This document shows, piece after piece, positions 26,149 to 35,241 of a DNA stretch of 64,000 nt. Made by a program: the position numbers and the translations under genes. Origin of the DNA: Rhizobium sp. SG_E_25_P2. GTDB taxonomy: Bacteria; Pseudomonadota; Alphaproteobacteria; Rhizobiales; Rhizobiaceae. The notes beneath the pieces are model-generated. The model saw only the letters and a program-made list of their open reading frames with translations, searched no databases and had not been told where the DNA came from. The stretch lies in assembly GCF_029892285.1 (NCBI RefSeq), contig NZ_JARXVM010000005.1:186001-250000 (forward strand), in the 5' to 3' direction. How positions within the stretch are numbered: the first letter of the stretch is position 1; each line of letters opens with the position of its first letter.

Positions 26149-28101
26149 TCAGAACTCTTCCCAGTCGTCCTTGACGGCGGCGTTGCCATGCGAGACGGCT
26201 TTGGCGGCAGGGCGGGCCGCGACGGGGCGAGAGACTGCCGTGCTGGCCGCCGCCGGACGCGCCATGGCTGCAGCCGTCTGGCGAAGCGCTGCCGTCTGGG
26301 CGGCCGCGCCATGCTCCAGGCGGAACTGTGCCACGAGATCGCGCAGCTTGCCGGCTTCCTGGGCGAGCGAAGCTGCGGCGGCGGTGGACTGCTCCACCAT
26401 GGCGGCGTTCTGCTGGGTGGTCTGGTCCATCTGGTTGACGGCAGTGTTGACTTCCGCGAGCCCGGTCGATTGTTCGCGCGCCGAAGTGGCGATGGATTCC
26501 ATGTGGCGGTTGATCGTGCCGATATAGCCGCCGATGGTCTTCAGCGCCTCGCCGGTGTCGCGCACCAGTTTCACGCCGTTTTCGACTTCCGAGGTCGAAT
26601 TCTGGATCAGCCCCTTGATTTCCTTGGCGGCCTTGGCCGAGCGCTGGGCGAGCTCGCGCACTTCCTGCGCCACGACGGCGAAGCCCTTGCCGGCGTCTCC
26701 AGCGCGGGCGGCCTCGACGCCGGCGTTCAGCGCCAAGAGATTGGTCTGGAAGGCGATCTCATCGATCACGCCGATGATATTGGAGATCTGCTGGCTCGAT
26801 TGTTCGATGCGCTGCATCGCCTCTTCGGCATGGGACACGACGCCAGCGGAGTGCGCGGCGCTCTGATTGGCGGCCTGAGCCACGGTGCGGGCCTCGTCGG
26901 TCAGCTTGCTGGAGCTTGAGACATTGGCGGTGATCTCATCCAGCGCAGCCGCCGTTTCTTCGAGCGAGGCGGCCTGCTGCTCGGTGCGCTTGGAGAGGTC
27001 GGAGGCGCCGGAGGAAATTTCCCGCGTGCCGGAATCGATCGAGCGCGTGGCTTCGGCGACGGAGGCGAGCGTGTCGCGGAGCTGCGAGACCGCTGCGTTG
27101 AAATCGAGGCGAAGGCCGTCGAAATCCGCAGCGAAAGATTGCGACAGTTCGACGCCGAGATCGCCATTCGCCAGTTGTTTCAGCCCAGCGGCGAGGCCTG
27201 CAGTCGCCTCGGCCATTTCGCCGGCGCGGCGGCGGTCCTGTTCGGCCGCGCGGGCGCGTTCCGCTTCCGTCATGTGGCGGTCCTGGGCGGTCTGCGCTTC
27301 GAGGTCGCGGGCTTTGACGCCAGTGTCCTTGAATACCTGCACAGCCCTGGCCATGGCGCCGATCTCGTCGCGGCGATCCGCGCCTTGAACCGATGCTTCG
27401 AGATCCCCCTTGGCGAGAATATCCATGGTGGCGGAAAGGGCGCTGATCGGCTTGACGACCGTCGCGCGGACGACAGCGTAACCGATGGCGCAGACCAGCA
27501 TGAACCCAGCCAGAATCGCGAAGAACACCATCAGAATGGCGTGTTCTGTGGTCGAGGTGATCTTGGCGCTTTCCGTTACCTGCTTGTCGGTCAGTTTAGC
27601 GGTGGCTGCGGTGATCGCCTCGGAAACACCGACAATCTCCGGCTGGCAGATCTTGTAGAATTCTCTCTGGATCTTCTGATTGGCTGTCGGGTCCGTCGTG
27701 CTCAATCCGGCCGCAATGATATCGCTGCAGGTGACATCAATGACTTTCAAAGCCTGCGCCTTGATGTCCGGAAGCGATGTTTCGGTCGCCGCGGCTGCAA
27801 TGGCGGTATCCATGAGATCGATAAATCTCCGATGCGCGACATCGAATTCCGCCTTTGCGCTATTCAGAATTTTTGGATCGGAGGCCATGATAATGTCGCC
27901 GACAGTGGCGCGGATGGTCTGAAAATTGCGGTTGGCGCGCGCCAAGGACACGGCCGCGACGGATTCGTGCTCTATGAGATCGCTGTATCCGCCATCAATG
28001 TCGCTCATGACTGATGCGGAATAGAGCGCCACTGCCAGTGTAAAAAACCCGAAGAGCCCCATAATCAGCAGGAATTTCAGCGTGATCGGAATGTTTTTCA
28101 T
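26149..28101 (-). CDS. Methyl-accepting chemotaxis protein 2
   Basis: A chemoreceptor of about 650 residues. TM1 is [20 protein letters not shown]. The periplasmic part of about 150 residues is helical ([20 protein letters not shown]), of four-helix-bundle type, with two cysteines ([10 protein letters not shown] and YKICQPEI). TM2 ([20 protein letters not shown]) leads to HAMP, and the signalling domain has the tip [20 protein letters not shown]. The tail [11 protein letters not shown] should bind CheR/CheB. The start was set at 28101 ([10 protein letters not shown]) behind AAAGGGA; the frame stays open to 28152. From about residue 340 onward it is nearly identical to receptors 3 and 4. The ligand is unknown. 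Confidence 0.93.
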   Translation of the reverse strand: MKNIPITLKFLLIMGLFGFFTLAVALYSASVMSDIDGGYSDLIEHESVAAVSLARANRNFQTIRATVGDIIMASDPKILNSAKAEFDVAHRRFIDLMDTAIAAAATETSLPDIKAQALKVIDVTCSDIIAAGLSTTDPTANQKIQREFYKICQPEIVGVSEAITAATAKLTDKQVTESAKITSTTEHAILMVFFAILAGFMLVCAIGYAVVRATVVKPISALSATMDILAKGDLEASVQGADRRDEIGAMARAVQVFKDTGVKARDLEAQTAQDRHMTEAERARAAEQDRRRAGEMAEATAGLAAGLKQLANGDLGVELSQSFAADFDGLRLDFNAAVSQLRDTLASVAEATRSIDSGTREISSGASDLSKRTEQQAASLEETAAALDEITANVSSSSKLTDEARTVAQAANQSAAHSAGVVSHAEEAMQRIEQSSQQISNIIGVIDEIAFQTNLLALNAGVEAARAGDAGKGFAVVAQEVRELAQRSAKAAKEIKGLIQNSTSEVENGVKLVRDTGEALKTIGGYIGTINRHMESIATSAREQSTGLAEVNTAVNQMDQTTQQNAAMVEQSTAAAASLAQEAGKLRDLVAQFRLEHGAAAQTAALRQTAAAMARPAAASTAVSRPVAARPAAKAVSHGNAAVKDDWEEF

Positions 28102-28218
28102 GGAGTTTTCCCTTTTATATTTACGAGCGGCATGCGCCAAATAACAAACCACGAATGGTGTCTACATATTTAATCAAAAACGAACAGTTAACGTGTGGTT
28201 GTGGTTCGTGGGGCGTGA

Positions 28219-28246
28219 TTTATTATAATCTATATATTATAATAAA
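28219..28246. promoter_or_regulatory. Perfect AT-only palindrome upstream of MCP2
   Basis: Two perfect 11-base arms TTTATTATAAT/ATTATAATAAA flank the 6-base spacer CTATAT. It lies about 118 bases upstream of the MCP2 start. It could be an operator, a nucleoid-protein site or a DNA cruciform. It lacks the GC stem of a terminator. Confidence 0.6.
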
Positions 28247-28351
28247 GTGAAATATGTTTTTGCGTGGCTGTTTTACTTAATCGACCGTGCGTGATTGGGC
28301 GCTTGGAGAGTATCAGCGTTCTGATTGAAACCAGCGCACAGTCGCTCAAAA

Positions 28352-28387
28352 CAAAACGGCGCGGGACCTTGGCCCCGCACCGTTTTG
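28352..28387 (-). terminator. Intrinsic terminator of chemoreceptor gene 3
   Basis: Arms CAAAACGG/CCGTTTTG with an inner GCGGG/CCCGC stem form a long hairpin. Because the arms end in A/T tracts it could work in both directions. It lies 21 bases past the MCP3 stop. Confidence 0.8.
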
Positions 28388-28408
28388 TCAGAGGAATATC
28401 TGCTGATC

Positions 28409-30379
28409 TCAGAACTCTTCCCAGTCGTCCTTGACGGCGGCGTTGCCATGCGAGGCGGCCTTGGCGGCTGGGCGAGCCGGGGACGGGCGGGCCGGAGCGG
28501 TGCGAGAGGCGGACGGGCGGGCGGCCGCAGTGGGACGCGCCATGGCGGCTGCCGTCTGACGAAGCGCTGCCGTCTGGGCGGCCGCGCCATGCTCCAGGCG
28601 GAACTGGGCGACGAGATCACGCAGCTTGCCGGCTTCCTGGGCGAGCGAGGCGGCGGCGGCGGTGGATTGCTCCACCATCGCGGCGTTCTGCTGGGTGGTC
28701 TGGTCCATCTGGTTGACGGCGACATTGACCTCTGCGAGGCCGGTCGATTGTTCGCGCGCCGAAGTGGCGATGGATTCCATGTGGCGGTTGATCGTGCCGA
28801 TATAGCCGCCGATGGTCTTCAGCGCCTCGCCGGCGTCACGCACGAGCTTGACGCCGCCTTCGACTTCCGAGGTCGAATTCTGGATCAGTCCCTTGATCTC
28901 CTTGGCGGCGCTTGCCGAACGTTGGGCGAGTTCGCGGACTTCCTGGGCGACGACGGCGAAACCCTTGCCGGCTTCGCCAGCGCGCGCCGCTTCGACGCCG
29001 GCATTGAGCGCCAAGAGATTGGTCTGGAAGGCGATCTCGTCGATCACGCCAATGATGTTGGAAATCTGCTGGCTGGATTGCTCGATGCGCTGCATGGCCT
29101 CTTCGGCATGCGCCACCACCTTGGCGGATTCCGCCGCGCTCTTATTGGCCGATTGCGCCACGCCCCGCGCCTCGTCGGTCAGCTTGCTGGAGCTCGAGAC
29201 ATTGGCGGTGATCTCATCCAGCGCTGCGGCGGTCTCTTCCAGCGAGGCGGCCTGCTGTTCGGTGCGCTTGGAAAGGTCGGAGGCGCCGGAGGAAATTTCC
29301 CGCGTGCCGCTGTCCATGTTCTGCACCGCGACAGACACCGAGGCGATGGTCTGGCTCAATTGCTCGACGGTGACGTTGAAGTCGGACCTCAGGCTTTCAT
29401 ATTCGGCGGCGAAGGCCGTGTCGATCCGGCAGGTCAGGTCGCCCGAGGCAAGCTTCTTCAGGCTTTCGCCGAGCGTTGAAGTGGCGATGCGCAGCTGTTC
29501 GGCCTCGCGGGCGGCGCGCTGCTGTTCGGCGAGGCGGTTCTGCTCGGCGTCGCTGCGCAGTTGCTCGCTCTGGCTTTCGAGTTGGCGGGCCCGGAGCGCA
29601 TTGTCCTTGAACACCTGCACCGCAACGGCCATTTTGCCGATTTCGTCGCCGCGGTCGCGGCCGGAAATCTCCAGGTTGAGATCTCCATCAGCCAGCTTCG
29701 CCATACCCGACCGCATGATGTCGAGCGGCGCGACAAGCCATGCGCGCACAGCGAAATAGGCGGCTGTCATGATGACCGCAGTGCCGATGATCATGCCTGC
29801 AAGTGTAGAGTTGGCGATGAAGAGCGATTGGACCGTCAGGTCGTCGCTGACTTTTGCCGCCACAGCTTCCAGCTCCTTCGTTTTGTCGGCAATGACCTTA
29901 CTCAATGGCGGAAACTTGGTCTGACATTGGCTTCTGAAGAGCTCGATCGCCTTTATGACATCTGCGTCTGTAGTAGTTGCGGCGCCAGCAACGAAGGAAG
30001 CCGCGCAATCCTTGTCGAGGATCGTGATACCGAGTTCCCGAAATGTTTTCAGGTCTTGATCGTCTGGGAGCGCCTTTATGGCTGTGTTCGTGAAATCATC
30101 GAAGCTTTTTCGCGCAGAGGCAAACTCAGCTTTCGCGGTTTCAACTGCCGTAGGGTCAGAAACCATGATGGTTTCGCCGATCGCCGCTCGGGCGTTCTGG
30201 AATGCCCGATTGGACTTTGCGAGAAACTGGGCTGCGCGCTGTTCTGTCACCAGAAGTCCGGAATAGGCTGTATCGACATGCTTGATCTTCTGGCCGGCAT
30301 AGAACGACGCCGCGACGGCGAAAGCGCCGAAAGCGGCGAGGATCAGCAGGATTTTATAGACGATAGGAAGGTTTTTCAT
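28409..30379 (-). CDS. Methyl-accepting chemotaxis protein 3
   Basis: This 656-residue chemoreceptor starts [10 protein letters not shown], behind AAGGA. TM1 is [20 protein letters not shown]. The periplasmic domain is of four-helix-bundle type ([20 protein letters not shown]) with two cysteines (KDCAASF and SQCQTKF). TM2 is followed by HAMP, an E/Q/R-rich coiled linker and the signalling domain with [20 protein letters not shown]. The tail is [11 protein letters not shown]. From the linker ([20 protein letters not shown]) to the C terminus it is almost identical in protein and DNA to receptor 4, while the sensor halves are unrelated. This points to recent duplication or gene conversion. Confidence 0.93.
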   Translation of the reverse strand: MKNLPIVYKILLILAAFGAFAVAASFYAGQKIKHVDTAYSGLLVTEQRAAQFLAKSNRAFQNARAAIGETIMVSDPTAVETAKAEFASARKSFDDFTNTAIKALPDDQDLKTFRELGITILDKDCAASFVAGAATTTDADVIKAIELFRSQCQTKFPPLSKVIADKTKELEAVAAKVSDDLTVQSLFIANSTLAGMIIGTAVIMTAAYFAVRAWLVAPLDIMRSGMAKLADGDLNLEISGRDRGDEIGKMAVAVQVFKDNALRARQLESQSEQLRSDAEQNRLAEQQRAAREAEQLRIATSTLGESLKKLASGDLTCRIDTAFAAEYESLRSDFNVTVEQLSQTIASVSVAVQNMDSGTREISSGASDLSKRTEQQAASLEETAAALDEITANVSSSSKLTDEARGVAQSANKSAAESAKVVAHAEEAMQRIEQSSQQISNIIGVIDEIAFQTNLLALNAGVEAARAGEAGKGFAVVAQEVRELAQRSASAAKEIKGLIQNSTSEVEGGVKLVRDAGEALKTIGGYIGTINRHMESIATSAREQSTGLAEVNVAVNQMDQTTQQNAAMVEQSTAAAASLAQEAGKLRDLVAQFRLEHGAAAQTAALRQTAAAMARPTAAARPSASRTAPARPSPARPAAKAASHGNAAVKDDWEEF

Positions 30380-30694
30380 AGCGGTCCTTCATAAGATTGA
30401 TCCGATCACCCGATTTAGGAGATTGCCTGCGCGAGGCCTGTTCAAGGCTGTTCGTCGCATGCCCCGGCGAAATCATTTCGCTATGTCTCACCTCGGAAGG
30501 TGCGGTGGTGGCAGTCGCCGGTCAGCTCTTTGCAGCGCGCGACGGTCGATGGTTAAGGATACGAAAAACTTATTTAGGGAAGCTTAATATATCATTTTCT
30601 AATTCGACTTATGGCGTTGTAAAATAAGCGTCTCCAATGCAAAAACGCGGAGCAATGCCCCGCGCTGTGGTGTTCAGGCAATGAGTTCTTTCGT
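30380..30694. other. Intergenic region between chemoreceptor genes 3 and 4
   Basis: This 315-base gap contains the MCP3 promoter region at its right of start (30380 upward), an AT-rich tract around 30560-30620 and the MCP4 terminator (30641-30664). A 76-codon frame at 30397-30627 (+) has no ribosome site and no recognisable product, so no gene is called. Confidence 0.6.
30641..30664 (-). terminator. Intrinsic terminator of chemoreceptor gene 4
   Basis: The hairpin CGCGG-A-GC/GC-C-CCGCG is followed on the minus strand by TTTTT. It lies 31 bases beyond the MCP4 stop. Confidence 0.8.
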
Positions 30695-32641
30695 TCAGAA
30701 CTCTTCCCAGTCGTCCTTGACGGCGGCATTGCCATGCGAGACGGCCTTGGCGGCTGACCTAGCCGGAGCCGGGCGGGCGGCGGCCGGTCTGGAGGATGAG
30801 ACGGGCCGCGCCATCGCGGCTGTCGTCTGGCGAAGCGCTGCCGTCTGGGCGGCCGCGCCATGCTCCAGGCGGAACTGGGCGACGAGCTCACGCAGCTTGC
30901 CGGCTTCCTGGGCGAGCGAGGCTGCGGCGGCGGTGGATTGCTCCACCATGGCGGCGTTCTGCTGGGTGGTCTGGTCCATCTGGTTGACGGCGACATTGAC
31001 CTCTGCGAGGCCGGTCGACTGTTCGCGCGCCGAGGTGGCGATCGATTCCATATGGCGGTTGATCGTGCCGATATAGCCGCCGATCGTCTTCAGCGCCTCG
31101 CCGGTGTCGCGTACCAGTTGCACGCCGCTTTCCACCTCGGTGGTGGAGTTGCGGATCAGCGACTTGATTTCCTTGGCGGCGTTGGCCGAGCGCTGCGCGA
31201 GTTCGCGGACTTCTTGGGCAACGACGGCGAAACCCTTGCCGGCTTCGCCCGCTCGGGCCGCCTCGACGCCGGCGTTGAGCGCCAAGAGATTGGTCTGGAA
31301 GGCGATCTCGTCGATCACGCCAATGATATTGGAAATCTGCTGGCTGGATTGCTCGATGCGCTGCATCGCCTCTTCGGCATGCGCCACCACCTTGGCGGAT
31401 TCGGATGCGCTCTGATTGGCCGATTGCGCCACAGTGCGGGCCTCGTCGGTCAGCTTGCTGGAGCTCGAGACATTGGCGGTGATCTCGTCGAGCGCGGCGG
31501 CCGTTTCTTCGAGCGAGGCGGCCTGCTGTTCGGTGCGCTTGGAGAGGTCGGAGGCGCCGGAGGAAATTTCCCGCGTGCCGCTATCCATATTCTGCACGGC
31601 GACAGACACCGAGGCGATGGTCTGGCTCAATTGCTCGACGGTGACGTTGAAGTCGGACCTCAGGCTTTCATATTCAGCGGCGAAGGCCGTGTTGATCCGG
31701 CAGGTCAGGTCGCCAGAGGCAAGCTTCTTCAGGCTGTCGCCGAGCGTTGAAGTGGCGATGCGCAGCTGTTCGGCCTCGCGGGCGGCGCGCTGTTGTTCGG
31801 CGAGCCGGCTTTCTTCGGTCGCGCCTCGGGCGGCGCGCGCCTCTTCCTCAAGCCGTTTGTTGTTGACGGCGTTCTGGCGGAACACTTCGACCGCGCCGGC
31901 CATGGCGCCCACTTCGTCGGCGCGTCCGGCAAAGGGGATCTCGGTCGTGATATCGCCTTCGGCCAGGCGGCGCATGGCGGCTGTGATGCGCTGGATCGGG
32001 TTGGCGACGCCTGAGACGGCGACGAACATGCCAATAATCCCAATTGCGGATGCGACGATGGAAATCGCCAGCGTCGCCATGAAGTCGAAGCCCGCCGAAG
32101 CTTCGGCGTCCTTCACCGTGTCATGGGCGTTGCCGACCACGAAATCCACCAGTTCGTTGATCTTGGTGTTGACCGCGTCCGCCCGCGGCTTCAACTCACT
32201 GCGAAAATAGGGAAAGGCCTGCGATTTCTTGTCGGCTTTGACCAGATCGACAAAACCCTGTGCGGCTGCGTAATAGTCGGCAATCAGCGGCTTGATCTCG
32301 TTGATCAGAGCGCGACCCTTTTCCGTCCGGACACCGCTTTCATAATTGGCAATCGATTTGTCGAGTTCGTCCTTGGCCGTGGCCAGGTTCGTTTCTTCGG
32401 CAACGAAGTCGTCCTTGTTGCCGATCATCGCGTGACGGGCGAGCGCCAGCCTGACATTGGCGAAACTCCCCTTGATCTCGCGCGCGTTCAGCAGTCGCTC
32501 AACCCAGTAATCGCCGATGTCGGCGGTTGCCGCGCCCATGGTTGCCATGCTGCGCAGGGAAACTGCGGAGAGCGCGATGACGGAAATGACAATCGCCCCC
32601 ATTATGCCAATCATCATCGTCTTTATGTCAGGTCTGTTCAT
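30695..32641 (-). CDS. Methyl-accepting chemotaxis protein 4
   Basis: A chemoreceptor of about 648 residues. TM1 ([20 protein letters not shown]) precedes a four-helix-bundle sensor of the 4HB_MCP type ([40 protein letters not shown]). TM2 ([20 protein letters not shown]), HAMP ([20 protein letters not shown]) and the signalling domain with the standard tip follow. It ends [11 protein letters not shown]. The ATG at 32641 has GGGGGA just upstream; an ATG four codons earlier (32653) is also possible. Its cytoplasmic half is nearly the same as that of receptor 3. Its own terminator follows, so it is probably transcribed alone. Confidence 0.93.
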   Translation of the reverse strand: MNRPDIKTMMIGIMGAIVISVIALSAVSLRSMATMGAATADIGDYWVERLLNAREIKGSFANVRLALARHAMIGNKDDFVAEETNLATAKDELDKSIANYESGVRTEKGRALINEIKPLIADYYAAAQGFVDLVKADKKSQAFPYFRSELKPRADAVNTKINELVDFVVGNAHDTVKDAEASAGFDFMATLAISIVASAIGIIGMFVAVSGVANPIQRITAAMRRLAEGDITTEIPFAGRADEVGAMAGAVEVFRQNAVNNKRLEEEARAARGATEESRLAEQQRAAREAEQLRIATSTLGDSLKKLASGDLTCRINTAFAAEYESLRSDFNVTVEQLSQTIASVSVAVQNMDSGTREISSGASDLSKRTEQQAASLEETAAALDEITANVSSSSKLTDEARTVAQSANQSASESAKVVAHAEEAMQRIEQSSQQISNIIGVIDEIAFQTNLLALNAGVEAARAGEAGKGFAVVAQEVRELAQRSANAAKEIKSLIRNSTTEVESGVQLVRDTGEALKTIGGYIGTINRHMESIATSAREQSTGLAEVNVAVNQMDQTTQQNAAMVEQSTAAAASLAQEAGKLRELVAQFRLEHGAAAQTAALRQTTAAMARPVSSSRPAAARPAPARSAAKAVSHGNAAVKDDWEEF

Positions 32642-32815
32642 CTCTTCCCCCATGGATTCTGAGGGGGAATTATATGCTTAACTCATAAATAAATTCCTTA
32701 TGTCTAAAATAGGGTGAAGATGGAATTGGCGCTGGACGCGTCTCTCTTGCCGCCCGCCTCTTGTCTTCCTCGTCGGAAGCTGATCAACCGGCGCTTTGAT
32801 CCAGGAACGCACGCC

Positions 32816-33559
32816 ATGACTGAACTTCGCCGCCTCGACCAGCTTCTCATCGAAAGAGGCCTGTTCGAAAGCCGCTCTCGCGCCGCCGACGCCATCAAGC
32901 GCGGGGCGATCACCGTGGATGGCGCTGTCGCGACCAAGCAGGGAGCGCTCGTCCCCGAACTGGCCGATATCCTGGTCGACGATCCGGCGCGCGCCTATGT
33001 CTCGCGCGCCGCGCTCAAGCTCAAGGCGGGGCTCGAGGCTTTCGGCCTGTCGCCTGCGGGTCTCGATTGTCTGGATATCGGCGCCTCCACCGGCGGCTTC
33101 ACCCAGGTGCTGTTGGAGGAGGGCGCGGCCCATGTCACGGCCGTCGATGTCGGCCATGGACAAATGGCTCCGCGCATCGCCAATGATCCCCGCGTCGCCA
33201 ATATCGAAAGCGTCAATGCGCGCGCGCTCGACGCCGGTCATCTCGGTGGCCGCACGATCGGCGCCGTTGTCTCCGACGTCTCCTTCATTTCGCTGAGGCT
33301 GGCGATGCCGCCGGCGCTTGATCTCGCAGCGCCCGGCGCCTGGTGTCTGCTGTTGGTCAAGCCGCAATTTGAGGTCGGTCGCGAAGGCGTCGGCAAGGGC
33401 GGCCTGGTGCGCGACAAGCGTCTGGCCGACAAAACCGTCGCGGATATGGTCGATTGGCTGAATTCGCTTGGCGGATGGGAAAGCCTGGGTGTAAGCCCCT
33501 CTCCAATTTCCGGCGGCGACGGAAATTCCGAATATCTCCTGGCCGGAAGAAAAACATGA
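32816..33559 (+). CDS. tlyA: TlyA family rRNA (cytidine-2'-O)-methyltransferase
   Basis: The 247-residue protein has an N-terminal S4 RNA-binding domain (LRRLDQLLIERGLFESRSRA, DAIKRGAITVDG) and an FtsJ-like methyltransferase domain with SAM motif LDIGASTGGFTQVLLEEG, then TAVDVGHGQM and VSDVSFISLRLAMP. TlyA proteins 2'-O-methylate cytidines of 16S (and in some species 23S) rRNA. The ATG at 32816 was chosen from an AGGAA site about 9 bases upstream; the frame is open from 32714. Its stop overlaps the start of the next RNA methyltransferase gene (ATGA). Confidence 0.9.
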   Translation: MTELRRLDQLLIERGLFESRSRAADAIKRGAITVDGAVATKQGALVPELADILVDDPARAYVSRAALKLKAGLEAFGLSPAGLDCLDIGASTGGFTQVLLEEGAAHVTAVDVGHGQMAPRIANDPRVANIESVNARALDAGHLGGRTIGAVVSDVSFISLRLAMPPALDLAAPGAWCLLLVKPQFEVGREGVGKGGLVRDKRLADKTVADMVDWLNSLGGWESLGVSPSPISGGDGNSEYLLAGRKT

Positions 33560-34806
33560 GCGCAGAACAACTGACCATTCACGCCATCGGCGCTGAGGGC
33601 GACGGCATCGCCCGCAGCGAATCCGGTCCTGTTTTCGTGCCGTTCACGCTGCCCGGCGAAGAGGTGGCGGTGGCGCGCGTCAAGAACCAGGCGTCCGTCA
33701 TGTCCTGGTCGACGACATCTCCCGACCGGGTGACGCCGCCCTGCAAGCATTTCGGCCCCGAGGGCCAGGGCGGCGCCTGTGGCGGCTGTTCGTTGCAGCA
33801 TTGGGCGGATGCGCCCTATCAGGCCTATAAGCGCGATCTCGTGGTCGCGGCGCTGCGTCAGCACCGCATCGAAACCGAAGTCCTGCCGCTGATCGCCTGC
33901 GCGCCGGGCGAACGTCGCCGCGTGACCATGTCCGGGCGTCCGACCGACAAGGGCCTGATGCTCGGCTTCATGCAGGCCGGCAGCCATCATATTGTCGCCG
34001 TTGAGGAATGTCCCATCGCCCATCCGGGCATCGTCAGCCGCCTGCCGGCCATCCGCCGCATCGCCGGCGCGCTGGCCTCGGGCGCCGATCCCTTCCGGGT
34101 GACGATCCAACTGACAGCGTCGGGTCTCGATCTCGCCTTCGACGAGATGAAAAAGCCGGACCAGAAGAAGCGGCAGGCGGCCGTCGATCTCTGTCTCAAG
34201 GAAAAGGGCGTCGCCCGCATCTCCGTCGCTGACGAGATCCTGGTCGAGCCGCATAAGCCGGTTGTCATGTTCGACCAGATCCCGGTGGTGCTGCCGCCCG
34301 GCGGCTTCATGCAGGCCACCGAACGCGCCGAGCAGGCGATGGCCGAGCTCGTGCTCGCCCATGTCGGCAAGGCCAAGCGCGTCGCCGATCTGTTCGCCGG
34401 CTGCGGCACATTCTCGCTGCGTCTGGCCCGCAAGGCGCATGTGCATGCCGTGGAATTCGATGGCCCAGCGCTGGCCGCGCTGGATCACGCCGCCCGCAAC
34501 ACCCAAGGGCTGAAGCCCGTTTCCGTCGAGCGCCGCGATCTGTTCCGCCGGCCGATGCAGCCGATGGATCTCAAGCAGATCGACGCTGTCGTCTTCGACC
34601 CGCCGCGCGCCGGCGCCGAAGCCCAGGTCCGCGAACTCTGTCGCTCGAAAGTGGCCCGCATCGCCGCCGTCTCCTGTAATCCGACCACGTTCGCGCGCGA
34701 TCTCGCAATTTTGATCGATGGCGGCTTCACGTTGAAACGCGTCACCCCAATCGACCAGTTCCTGTGGTCGTCGCATGTCGAGGCGGTGGCGCTGCTGGAG
34801 CGCTGA
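33556..34806 (+). CDS. Class I SAM-dependent RNA methyltransferase (RumA/TrmA-like, Fe-S)
   Basis: The 416-residue protein belongs to the m5U methyltransferase family (RlmC/RlmD/TrmA). The N terminus is a TRAM-like domain (IHAIGAEGDGIARSESGPVF). It is followed by an iron-sulfur cysteine set, CKHFGPEGQGGACGGCSLQH. The SAM motif is VADLFAGCGTFSLRLAR, and the catalytic region is VVFDPPRAGA with VSCNPTTFARD near the C terminus. It probably methylates a uridine in 23S rRNA or tRNA; the exact target is not clear. It overlaps tlyA by 4 bases and forms a two-gene RNA-modification operon. Confidence 0.88.
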   Translation: MSAEQLTIHAIGAEGDGIARSESGPVFVPFTLPGEEVAVARVKNQASVMSWSTTSPDRVTPPCKHFGPEGQGGACGGCSLQHWADAPYQAYKRDLVVAALRQHRIETEVLPLIACAPGERRRVTMSGRPTDKGLMLGFMQAGSHHIVAVEECPIAHPGIVSRLPAIRRIAGALASGADPFRVTIQLTASGLDLAFDEMKKPDQKKRQAAVDLCLKEKGVARISVADEILVEPHKPVVMFDQIPVVLPPGGFMQATERAEQAMAELVLAHVGKAKRVADLFAGCGTFSLRLARKAHVHAVEFDGPALAALDHAARNTQGLKPVSVERRDLFRRPMQPMDLKQIDAVVFDPPRAGAEAQVRELCRSKVARIAAVSCNPTTFARDLAILIDGGFTLKRVTPIDQFLWSSHVEAVALLER

Positions 34807-34822
34807 TCGCCCCAAACAGAAA

Positions 34823-34849
34823 CGCCCCTCGCTGTAGAGGCGAGGGGCG
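34823..34849 (+). terminator. Hairpin between convergent genes (first of three)
   Basis: A perfect 10-base stem CGCCCCTCGC/GCGAGGGGCG with a 7-base loop starts 16 bases after the RNA methyltransferase stop. No T-run follows, but the position fits a transcription end. Confidence 0.6.
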
Positions 34850-34863
34850 ACAGGCGCAGCCAG

Positions 34864-34883
34864 ATACCAAGGAACCTTGGTAT
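34864..34883. repeat. Perfect 20-base palindrome (second of three)
   Basis: ATACCAAGG-AA-CCTTGGTAT is a perfect inverted repeat with a 2-base centre. It stands between two GC hairpins in the 114-base gap between convergent genes. Confidence 0.7.
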
Positions 34884-34892
34884 GAGGGGGAC

Positions 34893-34914
34893 GGCCCGGG
34901 CAAGGATCCGGGCC
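34893..34914 (-). terminator. GC hairpin downstream of YdcH-like gene (third of three)
   Basis: The stem GGCCCGG/CCGGGCC has an 8-base loop and lies 6 bases past the stop of the leftward DUF465 gene. It may end that transcript, though no T-run is present. Confidence 0.5.
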
Positions 34915-34920
34915 AGGGGC

Positions 34921-35145
34921 TTACGCCTTGATCGGGATCGTCTTCATCTGGCGGCGGTTCAGACGATCCTGTTGGAAAGCCGCGCCCGCGCGCTCCAGCG
35001 CGGCGATCTGATCGCGCAGCTTCAACTTCATGCGCTTGAGCGCCGTGATCCTGATCGTATCGGGCTGCTTGGCCTTCATCTCGCCTTCGATCTTGCTCTG
35101 CAGGATTTCATGGCGGACGCGCAATGCTTTCATGAGCGGGTTCAT
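34921..35145 (-). CDS. YdcH family (DUF465) small protein
   Basis: This small basic helical protein has 74 residues. LMKALRVRHEILQSKIEGEM and RITALKRMKLKLRDQIAALE form a DUF465-type helical hairpin. The function of this family is not known. The AAGGAG site directly upstream of the ATG is strong. It is divergent from the OxyR-like LysR gene, with about 94 bases between the starts. Confidence 0.85.
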   Translation of the reverse strand: MNPLMKALRVRHEILQSKIEGEMKAKQPDTIRITALKRMKLKLRDQIAALERAGAAFQQDRLNRRQMKTIPIKA

Positions 35146-35216
35146 ATCGGTCTCCTTGGTTACGATTATGAATATGGGCTACGTCGCTTGATTGCGCCAA
35201 TTGATTGATTATATGA

Positions 35217-35241
35217 ATTCGATAGAGAGGAGCTATCGAAT
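35217..35241 (+). promoter_or_regulatory. Hairpin enclosing the Shine-Dalgarno of the OxyR-like gene
   Basis: Perfect 9-base arms ATTCGATAG/CTATCGAAT enclose the 7-base loop AGAGGAG. The loop is the ribosome binding site, and the right arm includes the first two bases of the ATG at 35240. In RNA it would sequester the start codon. In DNA it could instead be an autoregulatory LysR operator. Confidence 0.6.

Larger units (their letters stand above)
28102..28408. other. AT-rich intergenic region between chemoreceptor genes 2 and 3
   Basis: This 307-base gap holds the promoter region of MCP2, an AT-only palindrome (28219-28246) and the terminator of MCP3 (28352-28387). It is much more AT-rich than its surroundings. 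No gene is apparent. Confidence 0.7.

Noticed and set aside
30397-30627. 76-codon frame in the gap between chemoreceptor genes 3 and 4
   Set aside because: No ribosome site, no recognisable product, and it overlaps promoter and AT-rich sequence.
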